The notes: a model not told the origin generated them from the letters alone. A stretch of DNA of 64,000 nt from Propionibacterium sp. (GCA_012517405.1 JAAYVB010000001.1:186001-250000); one strand, 5' to 3'. Positions 11,834 to 21,058 are shown, counted from the first letter of the stretch. Translations and numbers: made by a program.

Positions 11834-12948
11834 GGCCGCGCCCCCTGGTGATGCGGGCGGACCGGCGCGGGGCAGCAGTCCGGCGGGCAGCTGTCCGGCC
11901 AGGCACCGTAGCGGCCGATGTGGGCACGATCGCCGCGACCGCTCTGGCGTTCCTCGATCATGTCCGCCAATGCGGTTACGAACTTCGGGTGCGTGCCCGG
12001 TGTGGCCGCCCGGGCGTACCCGAGCCCGAGCCCGGCGGCGGTGGCTGCGGCCTCGATATCGAGATCCCAGATGACTTCCATATGGTCGGAGATGAAACTG
12101 ATCGGAACCGTCACGACTGCCTTGCGGCCCAGGCCCGGCAGTCCGGCGATCGCGTCATTGACGTCCGGCTCCAGCCAGGGCTGGGCGGCCGGCCCCGAAC
12201 GCGACTGCCAGGCGAGCTGCCAATGCGTCACTTCCGGCCCGCCCGCGGCGCGCTGGAGAAGATTCACCGCCTGCACGACCTGCTCGGCAACCTGCCGGTG
12301 TTGCGCAAGATAAGCTCCACCGGTCGCCTCGCGCCAGGCACCGAAACCGGAACTCATGGCGGCTCCGATCGGCAGCGAGTGTCCGGTGAAGATGACCTCC
12401 ACGTCAGCACTGGTCAGGGTCGGATCGTGGCTGCTCAGCCGGCCGAGGGCAGCCACCAGGCCGTCCGCGAATGGCGTCACGAAGCCCGGGTGATTGAAGA
12501 ACTGCCGGACCTTGTCGACCTTCAGCTCGCCGGTCAGCCCGGTCTGCACCAGCGCCGCATCAAGATCGTCGCGATACTGCCGACACGACGAATACGATGC
12601 ATAGCCGCTGGTCAGCACCGCCAGAATCCGCTGGCATCCGCTTTGGTGCGCCTGCTGAACGGCGTCGGTCAGATACGGGGACCAGTTGCGATTGCCCACC
12701 CAGATCGGCAACCGGTGGCCGCGGGCAGCCAGCTCTGCGCCCAGCGCAGCGGCCAGCGCATCGTTCTGGGCGTTGATCGGGCTGGCGCCCCCGAAGTGGT
12801 AGTAGTGCTCGGCCACCAGCTCCAGCCGCTCGGTCGGGATTGCGCGTCCGCGAGTCACATTCCGCAGGAACGGCATGACGTCGTCCGGGACACGAGGACC
12901 CCCGAAGGATACGAGCATGATCCCGTGGTAAAGGCCAGCAGCGAGCAT
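11830..12948 (-). CDS. hemH: Ferrochelatase (coproporphyrin type), HemH/CpfC
   Basis: This enzyme inserts ferrous iron into a porphyrin; in actinobacteria the usual substrate is coproporphyrin III. Recognisable parts are MLVSFGGPRVPDDVMPFL, the central SGYASYSSCRQYRDDL, the catalytic-His stretch FTGHSLPIGAA and ISFISDHMEVIWDLD. The cysteine in SSCRQY and a C-terminal cluster (DSCPPDCCPAP) suggest the [2Fe-2S] cluster known in actinobacterial ferrochelatases, although the C-terminal spacing is unusual. ATG 12948 gives 372 residues; the frame also allows 12996 or 12918. It is followed by coaE with a 4-bp overlap and is divergent from a radical SAM gene. Confidence 0.92.
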   Translation of the reverse strand: MLAAGLYHGIMLVSFGGPRVPDDVMPFLRNVTRGRAIPTERLELVAEHYYHFGGASPINAQNDALAAALGAELAARGHRLPIWVGNRNWSPYLTDAVQQAHQSGCQRILAVLTSGYASYSSCRQYRDDLDAALVQTGLTGELKVDKVRQFFNHPGFVTPFADGLVAALGRLSSHDPTLTSADVEVIFTGHSLPIGAAMSSGFGAWREATGGAYLAQHRQVAEQVVQAVNLLQRAAGGPEVTHWQLAWQSRSGPAAQPWLEPDVNDAIAGLPGLGRKAVVTVPISFISDHMEVIWDLDIEAAATAAGLGLGYARAATPGTHPKFVTALADMIEERQSGRGDRAHIGRYGAWPDSCPPDCCPAPVRPHHQGARP

Positions 12949-12984
12949 GAACCCGAGCCTAGTGTGCGAATCCCAATGGCTGTG

Positions 12985-12998
12985 GGTTAGGGTCATCT
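12985..12998. promoter_or_regulatory. Possible DtxR/IdeR-like box between hemH and the radical SAM gene
   Basis: GGTTAGGGTCATCT matches 11 of 14 positions of the DtxR/IdeR core GGTTAGGCTAACCT. It sits 37 bp upstream of the ferrochelatase start, in the divergent promoter region. Iron control of haem synthesis would be plausible, but the right half-site is weak. Confidence 0.3.
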
Positions 12999-13034
12999 GG
13001 TTGATTCACCAACGATGGAAGAAGGCGAGGGCCC

Positions 13035-14189
13035 ATGGCTGGGCATCCAAGTGGTATCGGTTCGGTGAAACCGGTCAACTGGGCGTATGACCGCGCACCG
13101 ATGATCATCTATTGGGAGCTGACCAATGCCTGCGGGCTGGCCTGCAAGCACTGCCGGGCCACCGCAATGCCCGAACCGGCGCCGGGCGAACTGACCACCG
13201 AGGAGTGCCTCCAGGTGCTCGACACGATCGCCGGCTTCGGGTCGCCGCTGCCGCACATCGTAATGACCGGCGGTGACCCCCTGCGCCGACCGGATCTGGA
13301 GATCCTCATCAAGGCCGCAATCGACCGCGGTGTGGGTGTCTCGCTGGCGCCCGCGGTCACACCACTGCTCACCGCCGAGCGGATTGCTTGGATGAAAGAT
13401 CTGGGAGTCGGGGCGATCTCGCTGTCGCTGGACGCCTCCAACGCGCTCGCCCATGACGGCTTGCGGCAGGTGGCCGGCACCTTCGACGCCACCTTGGAAG
13501 CGCTTCGGCAGGCGGCTGCGGTTCAGCTGCCGGTGCAGGTGAACACGCTGGTCAGTGCGGACAATGCGGACGATCTCGAAGCGATGTACCAGCTGTTGAG
13601 CGCCGAGAAGCTCATGCAGTGGTCGCTCTTCTTCCTGATCTCGGTCGGACGTGGCACCCAGCTCACCGAGCTCGATCCCGGCGAGGCCGAGCGGCTGCTG
13701 ATGCACTGGGGAGCACGCTCGGCGACCGCACCGTTCCGCATCAAGACCACCGAGGCCATGCAGTACCGCCGGATTCTGGCCCAGCGCATGTTCGCCGAGG
13801 GGAAGACCCGCGAACAGATCGAGGCCAGCCGGGCGTCCGCGGGCTTCGGCATCCGCGACGGCAATGGTGTGGTGTTCATCTCGCATCTGGGCAAGGTGAC
13901 ACCGTCGGGATTCCTGCCGATCGAGGTCGGTTCGGTGCGCGAACAGAGCCTGGTCGAGATCTACCGGGACGCTCCGCTGATGCGTCAGCTGCGCCGCCCC
14001 GAGCAGTTCAAGGGACGCTGTGGCGTCTGCGAGTTCCACCGCTGGTGCGGCGGTTCGCGAGCCCGCGCCTGGGCGCGCACCGGGGATCCACTGGAGACCG
14101 ATCCGATGTGCCCCTACCAGCCGAACCATCGCTATGCCGAGGCCATGCAGGCAACCGCACAGCCAGCCGACGCTCAGCCCGTTGGCTGA
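13035..14189 (+). CDS. Radical SAM/SPASM protein (TIGR04053-like, haem-associated type)
   Basis: This 384-residue radical SAM enzyme has the CxxxCxxC cluster motif in NACGLACKHC (Cys33, 37, 40), an S-adenosylmethionine-binding MTGGDPLRRPD, and a C-terminal SPASM-type cysteine set (CGVCEFHRWCGG and a later DPMC) for auxiliary Fe-S clusters. It resembles the TIGR04053 group and the wider AhbC/AhbD/NirJ family acting on haem precursors. The actual reaction is unknown. A ribosome site (GAAGGCGAGGG) precedes ATG 13035. Divergent placement 86 bp from ferrochelatase supports a link to tetrapyrrole metabolism (inference). Confidence 0.85.
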   Translation: MAGHPSGIGSVKPVNWAYDRAPMIIYWELTNACGLACKHCRATAMPEPAPGELTTEECLQVLDTIAGFGSPLPHIVMTGGDPLRRPDLEILIKAAIDRGVGVSLAPAVTPLLTAERIAWMKDLGVGAISLSLDASNALAHDGLRQVAGTFDATLEALRQAAAVQLPVQVNTLVSADNADDLEAMYQLLSAEKLMQWSLFFLISVGRGTQLTELDPGEAERLLMHWGARSATAPFRIKTTEAMQYRRILAQRMFAEGKTREQIEASRASAGFGIRDGNGVVFISHLGKVTPSGFLPIEVGSVREQSLVEIYRDAPLMRQLRRPEQFKGRCGVCEFHRWCGGSRARAWARTGDPLETDPMCPYQPNHRYAEAMQATAQPADAQPVG

Positions 14190-14254
14190 CTGCGGCAGGC
14201 GCTCGGCGTCCTGGTGGCACGGCTGAGCGCCCATCCAGCAGATGCACACAACGC

Positions 14255-14286
14255 AGCGGCCCCGGACCAACAGGTCCGGGGCCGCT
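14255..14286. terminator. Bidirectional hairpin terminator
   Basis: A perfect 14-bp inverted repeat (AGCGGCCCCGGACC and its complement) with a 4-base AACA loop lies between the convergent radical SAM and rpsA genes. It can serve both. Confidence 0.85.
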
Positions 14287-14319
14287 CCGCTTGATCAGTG
14301 AGTCGATCAGTCAGTTGCT

Positions 14320-15765
14320 TCAGCTACCGCTGGTCAGCTTGTTGCGCAGAGCCTGCAGAGCCTCATCGGAAGCCAGCGAGCCCTCCACCGGAGTGGCATC
14401 GGAGGTGTACTCGGTGGCCTCGGCGCGGGCGGCGGCAACAGCCGACTCCTCGGCGTCGGCCGCCTGCTTCTTCAGCGCGAGCCAACGGGCCTGTGCTTCG
14501 GCGTATTGGGCCTCCCAGGCCGCCTGCTGCTCCTCGAAGCCCGGCTTCCACTCGTTGGTCTCCGGATCGAAGCCCTCGGGGTAGATGTAGTTGCCGTTCT
14601 CGTCGTAGCTGGCGGTCATGCCGTACAGCGACGGATCGAAATCGTCCGCAGCGATGTCGACGCCCTGGTTCGCCTGCTTCAGCGAGAGCGAGATGCGGCG
14701 GCGTTCCAGATCGATGTCGATGATCTTCACCATGACCTCGTCGCCGACCGCGACGACCTGCTCCGGGATCTCCACGTGACGCTCGGCCAGCTCGGAGACG
14801 TGCACCAGGCCCTCGATACCGTCCTCGACCCGCACGAACGCACCGAACGGAACCAGCTTGGTGACCTTGCCGGGCACGATCTCACCGATCTGGTGGGTGC
14901 GGGCGAAGGTCTGCCACGGGTCTTCCTGGGTGGCGCGCAGCGACAGCGAAACCCGCTCGCGGTCGAGCTCGACGTCCTTGACCTCGACGGTGACCTGCTG
15001 GCCGACCTCGACGACCTCGCTCGGATGGTCGATGTGCTTCCAGGACAGCTCGGAGACGTGCACCAGGCCATCCACACCACCAAGGTCGACGAACGCGCCG
15101 AAGTTGACGATGGACGAGACGACGCCCTTGCGGATCTGGCCCTTCTGCAGCTGGTGCAGGAACGACTGACGGACCTCCGACTGAGTCTGCTCCAGCCAGG
15201 CGCGACGGCTCAGCACCACGTTGTTGCGGTTCTTGTCGAGCTCGATGATCTTGGCCTCGAGTTCCTGGCCCACGTAGGGCTGCAGGTCGCGGACCCGGCG
15301 CATCTCGACCAGGGAGGCAGGCAGGAAGCCGCGCAGCCCGATGTCGACGATAAGACCACCCTTGACCACCTCGATGACGGAGCCGGTGACCACGCCGTCG
15401 GATTCCTTGATCTTCTCGATGGTGCCCCAAGCGCGCTCGTACTGGGCGCGCTTCTTGGACAGGATCAAGCGACCTTCCTTGTCCTCCTTCTGCTGGACGA
15501 GGGCTTCGACCTCGTCGCCCACCTTGACAACGTCGAACGGATCGACATCGTGCTTGATGGACAGCTCTTTGGAGGGGATGACGCCTTCAGTCTTGTAGCC
15601 GATGTCGAGGAGGACCTCGTCGCGATCGACCTTGACGACGGTGCCAGTGACGATGTCTCCGTCGTTGAAGTATTTAATAGTGGAATCGACCGCGGCCTCG
15701 AAGGCTTCTGGCGTGCCGATGTCGTCGATTGCGACCTTGTTCGAGGCCTCAGTGGAGGAGGTCAT
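14320..15765 (-). CDS. rpsA: 30S ribosomal protein S1 (RpsA)
   Basis: S1 helps mRNA bind the 30S subunit. The 481-residue protein has four S1 (OB-fold) domains at roughly residues 35-105, 124-190, 205-275 and 290-360. Domains 3 and 4 are the best conserved (FGAFVDLGGVDGLVHVSELS; FGAFVRVEDGIEGLVHVSEL). An acidic, Ala-rich tail of about 120 residues follows, as usual in actinobacteria, which have four rather than six S1 repeats. The open frame continues upstream, but homology begins at MTSSTEASNKVAIDDIG (ATG 15765). It has its own promoter about 120 bp upstream. Confidence 0.97.
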   Translation of the reverse strand: MTSSTEASNKVAIDDIGTPEAFEAAVDSTIKYFNDGDIVTGTVVKVDRDEVLLDIGYKTEGVIPSKELSIKHDVDPFDVVKVGDEVEALVQQKEDKEGRLILSKKRAQYERAWGTIEKIKESDGVVTGSVIEVVKGGLIVDIGLRGFLPASLVEMRRVRDLQPYVGQELEAKIIELDKNRNNVVLSRRAWLEQTQSEVRQSFLHQLQKGQIRKGVVSSIVNFGAFVDLGGVDGLVHVSELSWKHIDHPSEVVEVGQQVTVEVKDVELDRERVSLSLRATQEDPWQTFARTHQIGEIVPGKVTKLVPFGAFVRVEDGIEGLVHVSELAERHVEIPEQVVAVGDEVMVKIIDIDLERRRISLSLKQANQGVDIAADDFDPSLYGMTASYDENGNYIYPEGFDPETNEWKPGFEEQQAAWEAQYAEAQARWLALKKQAADAEESAVAAARAEATEYTSDATPVEGSLASDEALQALRNKLTSGS

Positions 15766-15881
15766 GTAGTAGGGCTCCGATTGCTGGTTTATATGTTCGG
15801 TTGGACGCACCACGACCACGCAGCTTCTACTGCACGCGCCGCCTACTCGGTCCGAGACGACACAGGCCGCAATGCCTTTTA

Positions 15882-15911
15882 ATACTAGGCGCGCGCGACA
15901 AAGGGGGTCAA
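15882..15911 (-). promoter_or_regulatory. Predicted sigma-A-type promoter of rpsA
   Basis: On the minus strand, TTGACC (15906-15911) and TAGTAT (15882-15887) are separated by 18 bp, a good match to the vegetative consensus. The start of transcription would be near 15875, leaving a leader of about 110 bases before the rpsA ATG. Confidence 0.6.
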
Positions 15912-16035
15912 TCCGGGGTCCGACACCGGTCGCAGCATCTTGACCGATGATGCAACCTCGGTCTGTCGGCTGGTGATGGGAGCTTTGATAGGTTCGATAA
16001 GCATATCGTCTCGCTCGAAGTAGGGAAGCGTTCAG

Positions 16036-16761
16036 ATGCCTCATCGGAATACCAGGATCGCGATCGTCATCGTGGTGATCGTCCTCATTGCTGGACTGGC
16101 GATCATGGTGGGCGTCCGGCTTCACCAGCCTGGTGACACGAACCAGGTGGCGCTCGGCGAGCCCAGCCAGATCGCTGCCGGCCCCGAGACATCCCAGGCC
16201 TCCGAGACGACCGAACCGGCCACCTCCACCAGTGCCGTGCCGGAGAGCTGTCCCTCCGACCCGCAACCGATCGCCAGCCCCGTGCAGATGACGCTGATCG
16301 GGCACGGTATGGAACTGCCGATGCTCAGCCTCGGCATGGATGCCTCAGGGGCGGCGCCCGAAGCTCCTCCCGGCAACGAGGGCTACACCGTCGCTTGGTT
16401 CAATCAGGGCCCGCTGGTCGGATCGTCCGAGGGCAAGGCAGTGCTCAGCAGCCACACCTTCCAGTACGGCGGTGCGCTGGGCAACCAGCTCAACAACGGC
16501 CTGCTGAGTCTCGGCGACATCGTCAAGATCAGCGGGTCGGACGGCTCGGCGGCCTGCTACCGGTACTCCGGCAGCACACATGTCATGGTCGCCGACTACG
16601 ACCCCACCTCCGACATCCTCTACGACTACTACGGCGACCCGAAATTCGCACTCATCGTCTGCTCGGACTACACGTCCGGCGGTGACGCGCTGGGCCGCAT
16701 GATCTACTACGGTGACCTGATCGGCGGCGATGAGGCCGCCCAGGTCGGCGGCGGCAGCTGA
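16036..16761 (+). CDS. Sortase-like (class F-type) membrane-anchored transpeptidase
   Basis: This 241-residue protein starts with a basic end and one membrane helix (residues about 7-28), then a Ser/Thr/Glu-rich linker, then a sortase-type beta-barrel. The catalytic trio is visible: His in VLSSHTF, Cys in LIVCSDYT, and Arg in GDALGRMIY. It most resembles actinobacterial class F sortases. These cleave sorting signals or act on surface proteins outside the membrane. No LPxTG substrate gene is adjacent, so its target is unknown. A good ribosome site (GTAGGGAAG) precedes ATG 16036. It converges with polA. Confidence 0.82.
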   Translation: MPHRNTRIAIVIVVIVLIAGLAIMVGVRLHQPGDTNQVALGEPSQIAAGPETSQASETTEPATSTSAVPESCPSDPQPIASPVQMTLIGHGMELPMLSLGMDASGAAPEAPPGNEGYTVAWFNQGPLVGSSEGKAVLSSHTFQYGGALGNQLNNGLLSLGDIVKISGSDGSAACYRYSGSTHVMVADYDPTSDILYDYYGDPKFALIVCSDYTSGGDALGRMIYYGDLIGGDEAAQVGGGS

Positions 16762-16800
16762 TTCTGCGCCTCCAGGACTCTTCCGCCCGCCGGGATGCTC

Positions 16801-19494
16801 CTAGTGTGCGGCGTCCAACCAGGTCGGGCCGTATCCGATCGACACGTCCAGCGGAACCATCAGGTTGGCAGCGCCGGCCATCTGCTCACGTACCAACTCG
16901 GTGACCTGTTCGCGTTCGCCCGGACCGACCTCCAGCACCAGTTCATCGTGAATCTGCAGCAACACCCGTGATTTCAGGCCGGACGACGTCAAGGCGGTGT
17001 CCAGCCCGATCATGGCGATCTTGATGATGTCGGCCGCCGATCCCTGGATCGGCGCATTGAGCGCCATCCGCTCGGCCATCTCACGACGCTGCCGGTTGGA
17101 CGAGATCAGATCCGGCAGGTAGCGGCGGCGGCCGGCCAGGGTCTCGGTGAATCCGGTGCGGCGGGCCTGCGCGACGACGTCGTTGAGGTAGTCACGCACC
17201 CCTCCGAAGGTGGTGAAGTAGTCGTCCATCAGTTCGCGGGCCTCGGCCACCGAGACCCCCAGCCGGGTGGACAACCCGTAGGCGGACAGCCCGTAGGCGA
17301 GTCCGTAGTTCATCTGCTTCACGCTGGCCCGCTGGACGCCGGTGACCTGGTCGGCAGGCACCCCGAAGACCTTCGAGGCCGTGACGGTGTGGAAGTCGAC
17401 ACCACTGCGGAAGGCCTCGATGAGGTCCTCGTCGCCCGAGGCGTCGGCCATCACCCGCATCTCGATCTGCGAGTAGTCGGCGCTCATCAACGCCTCGTAG
17501 CCCTCACCGACGCAGAACGCCGAGCGGATTCGGCGCCCGGCCTCGGTGCGGATCGGGATGTTCTGCAGGTTCGGATCAGCGGAACTGAGTCGTCCGGTCG
17601 CTGCGATGGTCTGCAGATACGTGGTGTGCACCCGGCCGTCGTCGGCTACCGACTTGCGCAGCCCCTCCACCGCCTGACGCAGCTTGGTGGCATCGCGGTG
17701 TGCCAGCAGATGCTCCAGGAAGGGATGCCCCGTGCGGGCGTAGAGGCCCTCGAGCGCCTCCGCATCGGTGGTGTATCCGGACTTGATCTTCTTGGTCCGC
17801 GGCAGGTCGAACTGGTCGAACAAGACGGCCTGCAGCTGCTTCGGCGATCCGAGATTGACCTGCTGGCCTACCAGATCCCAGGCGGCCTGCTCGGCCGAAC
17901 GCACCCGGGCGTCGAATTCGTGGTACAGCTGGTCGAGCACCTCGCAGTCCAACGCGATGCCGGTGCGTTCCATGCGGGCCAGGATCCGCTGCAGCGGCAG
18001 CTCGAGGTCGTTCAGCAGCCGCAACTGACCGAGACTGTCGAGTTCGCCGGTCATCGTCGTGCTCAGGTCGACGACTGCCCGGGCTCGCAGCATCGCCGCC
18101 TGGGACTCGTCATCGTCGGAGCTGTCGCCGAAGTCGAGGGTCTGCTGGCCGACCGCTCCCTCACCGGACGAATCGACCCGTAGCTCTCGCTTGAGATATC
18201 TGATCGACAGGTCGGCCAGGTCGTAGCTGCGCTGATCGGGACGCAACAGGTACGCGACCAGTTCGGTATCACAGACCAGACCGTTCAGCTGCCAGCCCTG
18301 CTCCCAGACGGCCAGCATCGGCCCCTTGGCCGAATGCATCGCCTTCGGGTAGGCCGGGTCGGCCAGCCAATGCGCCAGCGCCTGCTCGTCGGGGGCATCC
18401 AGATCGGCGACGTCGAACCAGCAGGCTGTCCCGTCGGAGCCCGCCAGCGCCAAGGCAGTGATCTCGCCGCGTCCCGACCCCCAACGGCCGGAGGGGTCCA
18501 CGCCGGTCAGCGGGCCATGCGCGTGCTCGGCCAGCCAGCCGGCCAGCTGCCCGGCCGCCAACCGCTCCCCGGCAAGCTCGAATCCGGACTGCTCGGCGAC
18601 GTTGTCGTCATCGGGAAAGGCCTCGAGCAGCCGCTCCCGCAGCACCCGGAATTCCAGGGCATCGAAAAGCTGGTGGACGGCAGTGCGGTCCCAGCCGTGC
18701 AGCTCGAGATCCGTCAGCCCCAGATCCAGCGTCAGATCGTTGACCAGGCGGTTCAGGCGCCGGTTGCGGCGCACATCCTCGATGTGTTCCCTGAAGGATG
18801 CGCCTGCTTTGCCCGGCACCTGGTCGGCGCGGGCCAGCAGGTTCTCCAGCCCGCTGAAGCTCGCCAGCCATTTCGCGGCGGTCTTCACCCCCACTCCGGG
18901 GACTCCGGGCAGGTTGTCGCTGGTCTCCCCCACCAGAGCGGCCAGTTCGGGATAGCGCTGGGGGCCGACGCCGTACTTGGCTTCGATGGCCTCGGGGGTC
19001 ATCCGGGCCAGTTCACTGACGCCGCGCACCGGGTAGAGAACCGTCGTGTTGTCGTCCACGAGCTGGAACGAGTCACGGTCGCCGGTGACGATGATGTTCT
19101 CCCAGCCATGCTCATCGGCCTGCCGGCTGAGTGTGGCGATGATGTCATCGGCCTCGTAGCCGTCCAGCGACAGGTGCGGGATATTGAGCGCGTCCAGCAC
19201 CTCACAGATCAGCGCCACCTGGCCATTGAACTCGTCCGGGCTCTTGGAGCGGGTCGCCTTGTAATCCTGGTATTCGACAGTGCGGAAGGTGCTCCGGGAG
19301 ACATCGAAAGCCACCGCCACATGAGTGGGCCGCTCATCTCTGAGGATGTTGATGAGCATCGAGGTGAACCCGAAGACCGCGTTGGTGTGCTGCCCGGTCG
19401 CCGTCGCGAAGCTGTCGACCGGCAGGGCGTAATACGCCCGGTAGGCCATCGAGTGGCCGTCAATGAGCATCACCTTGGGCTGTGCGCTGGTCAC
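16801..19494 (-). CDS. polA: DNA polymerase I (PolA)
   Basis: PolA fills gaps in excision repair and removes Okazaki RNA primers. The 897-residue protein has an N-terminal 5' nuclease domain (LIDGHSMAYRAYYALP; DGYEADDIIATL; VTGDRDSFQLVDD), a central 3' exonuclease-like domain that looks degenerate as in mycobacteria, and a polymerase domain with motif A (SADYSQIEMRVMAD), motif B (RASVKQMNYGLAYG) and motif C (LQIHDELVLEV). The frame is open further upstream, but GTG 19494 has a well-spaced ribosome site (AGGTGA, 8-base spacer) and fits the family length. GTG 19506 is an alternative. Confidence 0.96.
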   Translation of the reverse strand: MTSAQPKVMLIDGHSMAYRAYYALPVDSFATATGQHTNAVFGFTSMLINILRDERPTHVAVAFDVSRSTFRTVEYQDYKATRSKSPDEFNGQVALICEVLDALNIPHLSLDGYEADDIIATLSRQADEHGWENIIVTGDRDSFQLVDDNTTVLYPVRGVSELARMTPEAIEAKYGVGPQRYPELAALVGETSDNLPGVPGVGVKTAAKWLASFSGLENLLARADQVPGKAGASFREHIEDVRRNRRLNRLVNDLTLDLGLTDLELHGWDRTAVHQLFDALEFRVLRERLLEAFPDDDNVAEQSGFELAGERLAAGQLAGWLAEHAHGPLTGVDPSGRWGSGRGEITALALAGSDGTACWFDVADLDAPDEQALAHWLADPAYPKAMHSAKGPMLAVWEQGWQLNGLVCDTELVAYLLRPDQRSYDLADLSIRYLKRELRVDSSGEGAVGQQTLDFGDSSDDDESQAAMLRARAVVDLSTTMTGELDSLGQLRLLNDLELPLQRILARMERTGIALDCEVLDQLYHEFDARVRSAEQAAWDLVGQQVNLGSPKQLQAVLFDQFDLPRTKKIKSGYTTDAEALEGLYARTGHPFLEHLLAHRDATKLRQAVEGLRKSVADDGRVHTTYLQTIAATGRLSSADPNLQNIPIRTEAGRRIRSAFCVGEGYEALMSADYSQIEMRVMADASGDEDLIEAFRSGVDFHTVTASKVFGVPADQVTGVQRASVKQMNYGLAYGLSAYGLSTRLGVSVAEARELMDDYFTTFGGVRDYLNDVVAQARRTGFTETLAGRRRYLPDLISSNRQRREMAERMALNAPIQGSAADIIKIAMIGLDTALTSSGLKSRVLLQIHDELVLEVGPGEREQVTELVREQMAGAANLMVPLDVSIGYGPTWLDAAH

Positions 19495-19597
19495 TGGAGA
19501 GTTCACCTGTCCGACTGTAGCCGGGAGTCTTGGCGACCCGGAGACCATGGGCGCCGGGGCAGGCGCGAAGTGCCGCAGTTGTGCCACAGTGAACCCC

Positions 19598-19996
19598 ATG
19601 ACCGAATCCGAAATCGCCCAGTTCGACGTTCCCGACAGCCCCTTCGACACCAAGCTGGGGTTGGAGATCACCGAGCGCAGCGCCGAGCGGGTGTGCGGAC
19701 GTGCTCCCGTGGCGGGCAATACGCAGCCCTACGGCCTGTGGCACGGTGGCGCGTCCGCAGTGATGGTGGAGACGCTGGGATCGCTGGGCGGGGCGGCGCA
19801 TGCCGGTGCGGGCCGCCGCGCGGTCGGCACCGAACTGAACATCAGCCATCTGCGCAGCGCACGATCAGGCTGGGTGCACGGGGTGGCGACCGCTCTGCAT
19901 CTCGGCGCCACCAGCGCCGTCTACCAGGTGGAACTCACCGACGACGACGGACGTCTGCTGGCCTCCGGCAGACTCAGCTGCCGGATCCTCGACTGA
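19598..19996 (+). CDS. PaaI-type hotdog-fold thioesterase
   Basis: This 132-residue hotdog thioesterase has the family core LWHGGASAVMVETLGSLGG and GTELNISHLRSARSG, typical of PaaI/YdiI-like acyl-CoA thioesterases with an acidic catalytic residue after the HGG. Likely substrates are aromatic acyl-CoAs such as hydroxybenzoyl- or dihydroxynaphthoyl-CoA, but this cannot be decided from sequence. ATG 19598 (MTESEIAQFDVPDSPFD) is chosen; longer in-frame starts would run into the divergent polA leader. Confidence 0.88.
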   Translation: MTESEIAQFDVPDSPFDTKLGLEITERSAERVCGRAPVAGNTQPYGLWHGGASAVMVETLGSLGGAAHAGAGRRAVGTELNISHLRSARSGWVHGVATALHLGATSAVYQVELTDDDGRLLASGRLSCRILD

Positions 19997-20007
19997 GGGC
20001 CAGCGGC

Positions 20008-20619
20008 CTACGAGCGGCTCGCTTTGGCGTGGTCGATGACCCCTTCGGCCACTTCGCGCATCGACTTGCGAAGATCCATGGCTGTCTTCTGGATCCAGCG
20101 GAACGCCTCCGGCTCGGTCAGGCCGAGGCTCTCCTGGAGCAGACCCTTCGCCTGATCGACGATCTTGCGGGACGCAAGACGCTCTTCGAGGTCCTCGATC
20201 TCATCGTCGAGCGCCCGGATCTCGGCGAAACGCGCCATGGCGATCTCGATCGCCGGCACCACATCGGAAGCATCGAACGGCTTCACAACATAGGCCATTG
20301 CGCCGGCTTCACGGGCCTGCTCGACCAGGTCGCGCTGGCTGAACGCCGTCAGCATGACCACCGGCGCGATGCGCTCGGATGCGATGATTTCAGCCGCAGC
20401 GATGCCGTCCATCTTCGGCATCTTGACATCCATCACCACAAGATCCGGCTCGAGCTCACGAGCCAGTTCAACTGCCTTCTCGCCGTCTCCGGCCTGTCCG
20501 ACGACCTCGTACCCCTCGTCATTGAGCAGTTCGACAAGATCGAAACGGATCAACGCCTCGTCCTCGGCGACCAGCACGCGCGGATGCTTGGCCGCACTTG
20601 CCTTCTTGCTGTCACTCAC
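20008..20619 (-). CDS. pdtaR: ANTAR response regulator (PdtaR-like)
   Basis: This 203-residue regulator has a receiver domain (VLVAEDEALIRFDL; phospho-acceptor Asp in LVVMDVKMPKMDG; VVKPFDASD) and a C-terminal ANTAR domain (residues about 145-200: RKIVDQAKGLLQESLGLTE, AFRWIQKTAMD). ANTAR domains bind paired RNA hairpins and prevent termination. PdtaR of Mycobacterium works with the sensor kinase PdtaS, which is not in this window. GTG 20619 follows GAGGGATCACT. A 6-bp GTCCGG/CCGGAC hairpin with a 5-base loop lies at 20641-20657 in the leader; it is not a clear ANTAR target. Confidence 0.93.
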   Translation of the reverse strand: MSDSKKASAAKHPRVLVAEDEALIRFDLVELLNDEGYEVVGQAGDGEKAVELARELEPDLVVMDVKMPKMDGIAAAEIIASERIAPVVMLTAFSQRDLVEQAREAGAMAYVVKPFDASDVVPAIEIAMARFAEIRALDDEIEDLEERLASRKIVDQAKGLLQESLGLTEPEAFRWIQKTAMDLRKSMREVAEGVIDHAKASRS

Positions 20620-20853
20620 AGTGATCCCTCATATCCGCAGGTCCGGGCGTTCCGGACGATCCATCCATCGCTTCTTTGCCTGGGCAGCCGAGGACGGCGC
20701 CATTGCCCAGCGCGCTTCAGAGCCTATCGCACTGAACGCCATAGCCGGGCGCCCATGATCATGAAATTGCGGCAACACGCTCTGATCGGGGCGTTCGTGG
20801 TGCCGGATGGCACTCCCGTAGCTGATGTGCCACAATAGTGCGGGTTGACATCA

Positions 20854-20936
20854 GCCCGGGTGGCGGAATGGTATACGCGGACGGCTCAAACCCGTCTGGC
20901 TGAAAGGCTGTAGGGGTTCGACTCCCCTCCCGGGCA
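20854..20936 (+). tRNA. tRNA-Leu (anticodon CAA)
   Basis: A full class II tRNA fold is visible. The 7-bp acceptor stem is GCCCGGG/CCCGGGC. The anticodon stem GACGG/CCGTC encloses the loop CTCAAAC (anticodon CAA, reading UUG). A variable-arm stem follows, then the T arm AGGGGTTCGACTCCCCT, and discriminator A at 20936. CCA is not encoded. The last ~30 bp upstream show no clear -35/-10 pair. Confidence 0.97.
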
Positions 20937-20982
20937 CTGATGATCGGGCCACCAGGCACCAGCCCGACGAGCACCGAATGAC

Positions 20983-21025
20983 GAACTCCCGCAGCCGTGA
21001 CCTTCCGGTCCGGCTGCGGGAGTTC
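20983..21025. terminator. Bidirectional hairpin terminator after tRNA-Leu and pyk
   Basis: A perfect 15-bp inverted repeat (GAACTCCCGCAGCCG and complement) has an inner GACC-TTCC-GGTC extension. It sits between tRNA-Leu and the convergent pyk and can terminate both. Confidence 0.85.
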
Positions 21026-21058
21026 TCTGTTGGTCAGGACGTGAGTTGTGGTCCCGGG

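Noticed and set aside
12993..14270. 425-residue minus-strand frame opposite the radical SAM gene
   Set aside because: It is a shadow frame; the plus-strand product has clear radical SAM and SPASM motifs.
20641..20657. ANTAR target hairpin in the pdtaR leader
   Set aside because: It is a single hairpin with a 5-base loop; ANTAR targets are paired hairpins with 6-base loops carrying A1 and G4.
20759..20974. 71-residue minus-strand frame across the tRNA-Leu
   Set aside because: Its SAREGSRTPTAFQPDGF segment is the antisense translation of tRNA-Leu, a well-known spurious annotation.
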